A stretch of 64,000 bases of DNA from Pantoea allii. Lineage in GTDB: Bacteria > Pseudomonadota > Gammaproteobacteria > Enterobacterales > Enterobacteriaceae. The position numbers and the translations under genes were made by a program. Positions 62,932 to 64,000 of this stretch are shown piece by piece (position 1 is the stretch's first letter; each line of letters begins with the position of its first letter). The notes beneath the pieces are model-generated. The model was not told the origin of the DNA, did no database searches, and saw only the letters and a program-made list of their open reading frames with translations. The DNA is taken from assembly GCF_002307475.1 (NCBI RefSeq), contig NZ_NTMH01000012.1, positions 1 to 64,000 on the forward strand. Direction: 5' to 3'.

Positions 62932-64000
62932 TTAAAGAACAATCCGCTTAATATCGCCTATGATAAAGGTATAGGCGACTAAGCCAATAACCGCCGTGAT
63001 GCCGATATACACTAACGCATAAAAAAAGCTGCTCGTCATTGAAATAATAATGCCAATAATCAGGGGGGCCAAAATCGAGGCCATATTGGCGCAAAAGTTA
63101 AATATACCGCCAGTGAGACCTGCCATTGAAGCAGGTGCAATATCCGCGATAATTGTCCAGCCCAATCCAACCATGCCTTGACCAAAAAAGGCAATGGACA
63201 TAATAATGATCACGGCGCTATCTGAACTCATCCAGTTAGCAGCAATGATCATGCCGGAAAGAATTAAGCCGCTAATGACTGGGAGTTTTCGGCTCAGATT
63301 AATGGAACCCGTTTTACTTAATAATTTATCAGACAGCCAACCGCCAAAGAAAACGCCTACTGCGGCAGCCATAAATGGCCACACTGAGAAAAAACCCACC
63401 TGAAGCCATTCAAGTTGCCGTTCTTTCGCTAAATAGGTGGGGAACCATGTCAGGAAAAAGACCAGTGTCGTATTTCCAGCGAATTGTCCGAGGCTGGCAC
63501 CGATGATTTGCCGACAGCATATTAAACGTTTAGCATCGGGCCAGTTAAAAGGCGTGTTTTTGATTTTTTCGATAGGTTCATTGTTGAGAATATATTCAAT
63601 TTCTTCCTTGTTGGCTTTTTTTGATACTTCAGGTTCATGATAAAAACGCCACCAAATAAACGTGAAAATAATACCGGCCCCGCCGGTGATCAAAAAAAGG
63701 CTGCGCCAGCTATGATGCTCCAGAATGATATAGAGTAAGGGCGAAAATGCCGCCAGGCCAATATATTCCCCGACAGAATAGGTTGCGGTGGCGCGAGCAC
63801 GTTCATGACGAGGAAACCATTTTGCTACTACGCGGCTATTGACCGGAAAACACGGAGCTTCGCTTAGCCCCAGTCCCAGCCTCAGTAAGATCAATGATTT
63901 GAGTCCAAAAGTAAAGGTTTGCAGTAGGGTGAAAATCGACCAAAACATAATAGAAAGCGCATAGGTCAGTTTATTACCAAAGCGATCTAAAAACATCCCA
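62932..64000 (-). CDS. MFS transporter, anion:cation symporter (ACS)-type, 5' end missing
   Basis: The frame is open to the right edge: a Gly codon precedes the internal Met at 63996, so the N-terminus lies outside the window and at least 355 residues are visible. Hydrophobic segments 2-12 remain. The loop DRFGNKLTYALS and the block GLGLSEAPCFPVNSRVVAKW with HERARATATYS are typical of hexuronate/galactarate/galactonate transporters (GudP/DgoT/ExuT-like). The substrate cannot be fixed. The gene is much richer in A and T than setA beside it, with many AAA, AAT and ATA codons, suggesting recent acquisition. Confidence 0.85.
   Translation of the reverse strand, partial: GMFLDRFGNKLTYALSIMFWSIFTLLQTFTFGLKSLILLRLGLGLSEAPCFPVNSRVVAKWFPRHERARATATYSVGEYIGLAAFSPLLYIILEHHSWRSLFLITGGAGIIFTFIWWRFYHEPEVSKKANKEEIEYILNNEPIEKIKNTPFNWPDAKRLICCRQIIGASLGQFAGNTTLVFFLTWFPTYLAKERQLEWLQVGFFSVWPFMAAAVGVFFGGWLSDKLLSKTGSINLSRKLPVISGLILSGMIIAANWMSSDSAVIIIMSIAFFGQGMVGLGWTIIADIAPASMAGLTGGIFNFCANMASILAPLIIGIIISMTSSFFYALVYIGITAVIGLVAYTFIIGDIKRIVL

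Overview
The window is a stretch of chromosome from a gammaproteobacterium of the order Enterobacterales. Nearly every gene is a close relative of an E. coli K-12 gene and the order largely follows the E. coli region around the thr operon (slt-trpR-yjjX-gpmB-rob-creA-arcA-yjtD-thrLABC-yaaA-talB-mog-dnaKJ-nhaA-rpsT-ribF-ileS-lspA-fkpB-ispH-dapB-carAB-folA-apaHG-rsmA-pdxA-surA-lptD-djlA-rluA-rapA-polB-yabI-thiQPB-sgrR-setA). The differences from K-12 (no creBCD, nhaR, rihC, kef or cai genes; an allophanate hydrolase gene beside slt; extra transporters) suggest a genus outside Escherichia/Salmonella, perhaps Erwiniaceae (Erwinia/Pantoea-like). That family placement is inference. No rRNA, tRNA, insertion sequence, prophage or CRISPR array was seen.

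Layout. 0-7.9 kb: the 5' end of an allophanate hydrolase gene (minus), then slt, trpR, yjjX, gpmB, rob, creA, arcA and yjtD. 8.0-12.9 kb: the threonine operon with its leader peptide and attenuator. 13-20.7 kb: yaaA, talB, mog, an MHS-type transporter, then dnaKJ behind a sigma-32 promoter. 20.9-29.8 kb: nhaA, rpsT, the ribF-ileS-lspA-fkpB-ispH cluster and dapB. 29.8-34.7 kb: carAB behind a complex control region with a perfect RutR-type palindrome, a partial PurR-like site, two promoters and tandem ArgR boxes. 34.7-40.1 kb: an accessory block between carB and folA with a Mig-14-like gene preceded by a PhoP-box-like repeat, a PRISE-like reductase divergent from a LysR regulator, and a porin. 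40.1-49.2 kb: folA, the minus-strand lptD-surA-pdxA-rsmA-apaG-apaH cluster, djlA and rluA. 49.2-61 kb: rapA, polB, yabI, the thiamine transporter thiBPQ under a TPP riboswitch, sgrR with a candidate SgrS sRNA, and a GNAT acetyltransferase. 61.7-64 kb: setA and an AT-rich ACS-type transporter gene cut by the window edge.

How the genes work together: outer-membrane assembly (surA, lptD) is grouped with rRNA maturation and cofactor genes. Amino-acid and nucleotide synthesis (thrABC, dapB, carAB, folA) carry end-product control signals that can be read directly: an attenuator rich in Thr and Ile codons, ArgR and RutR sites, a trp operator and a TPP riboswitch. The most novel points are in control DNA and accessory parts: the Mig-14-like gene with its PhoP-like repeat, a shortened candidate SgrS separated from setA by a GNAT gene, a leftward terminator with no obvious transcript between nhaA and rpsT, a conserved yjjY-like stretch without an intact start upstream of arcA, and a trp operator whose hairpin contains the trpR ribosome-binding site. 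I found no clear new multi-gene system.
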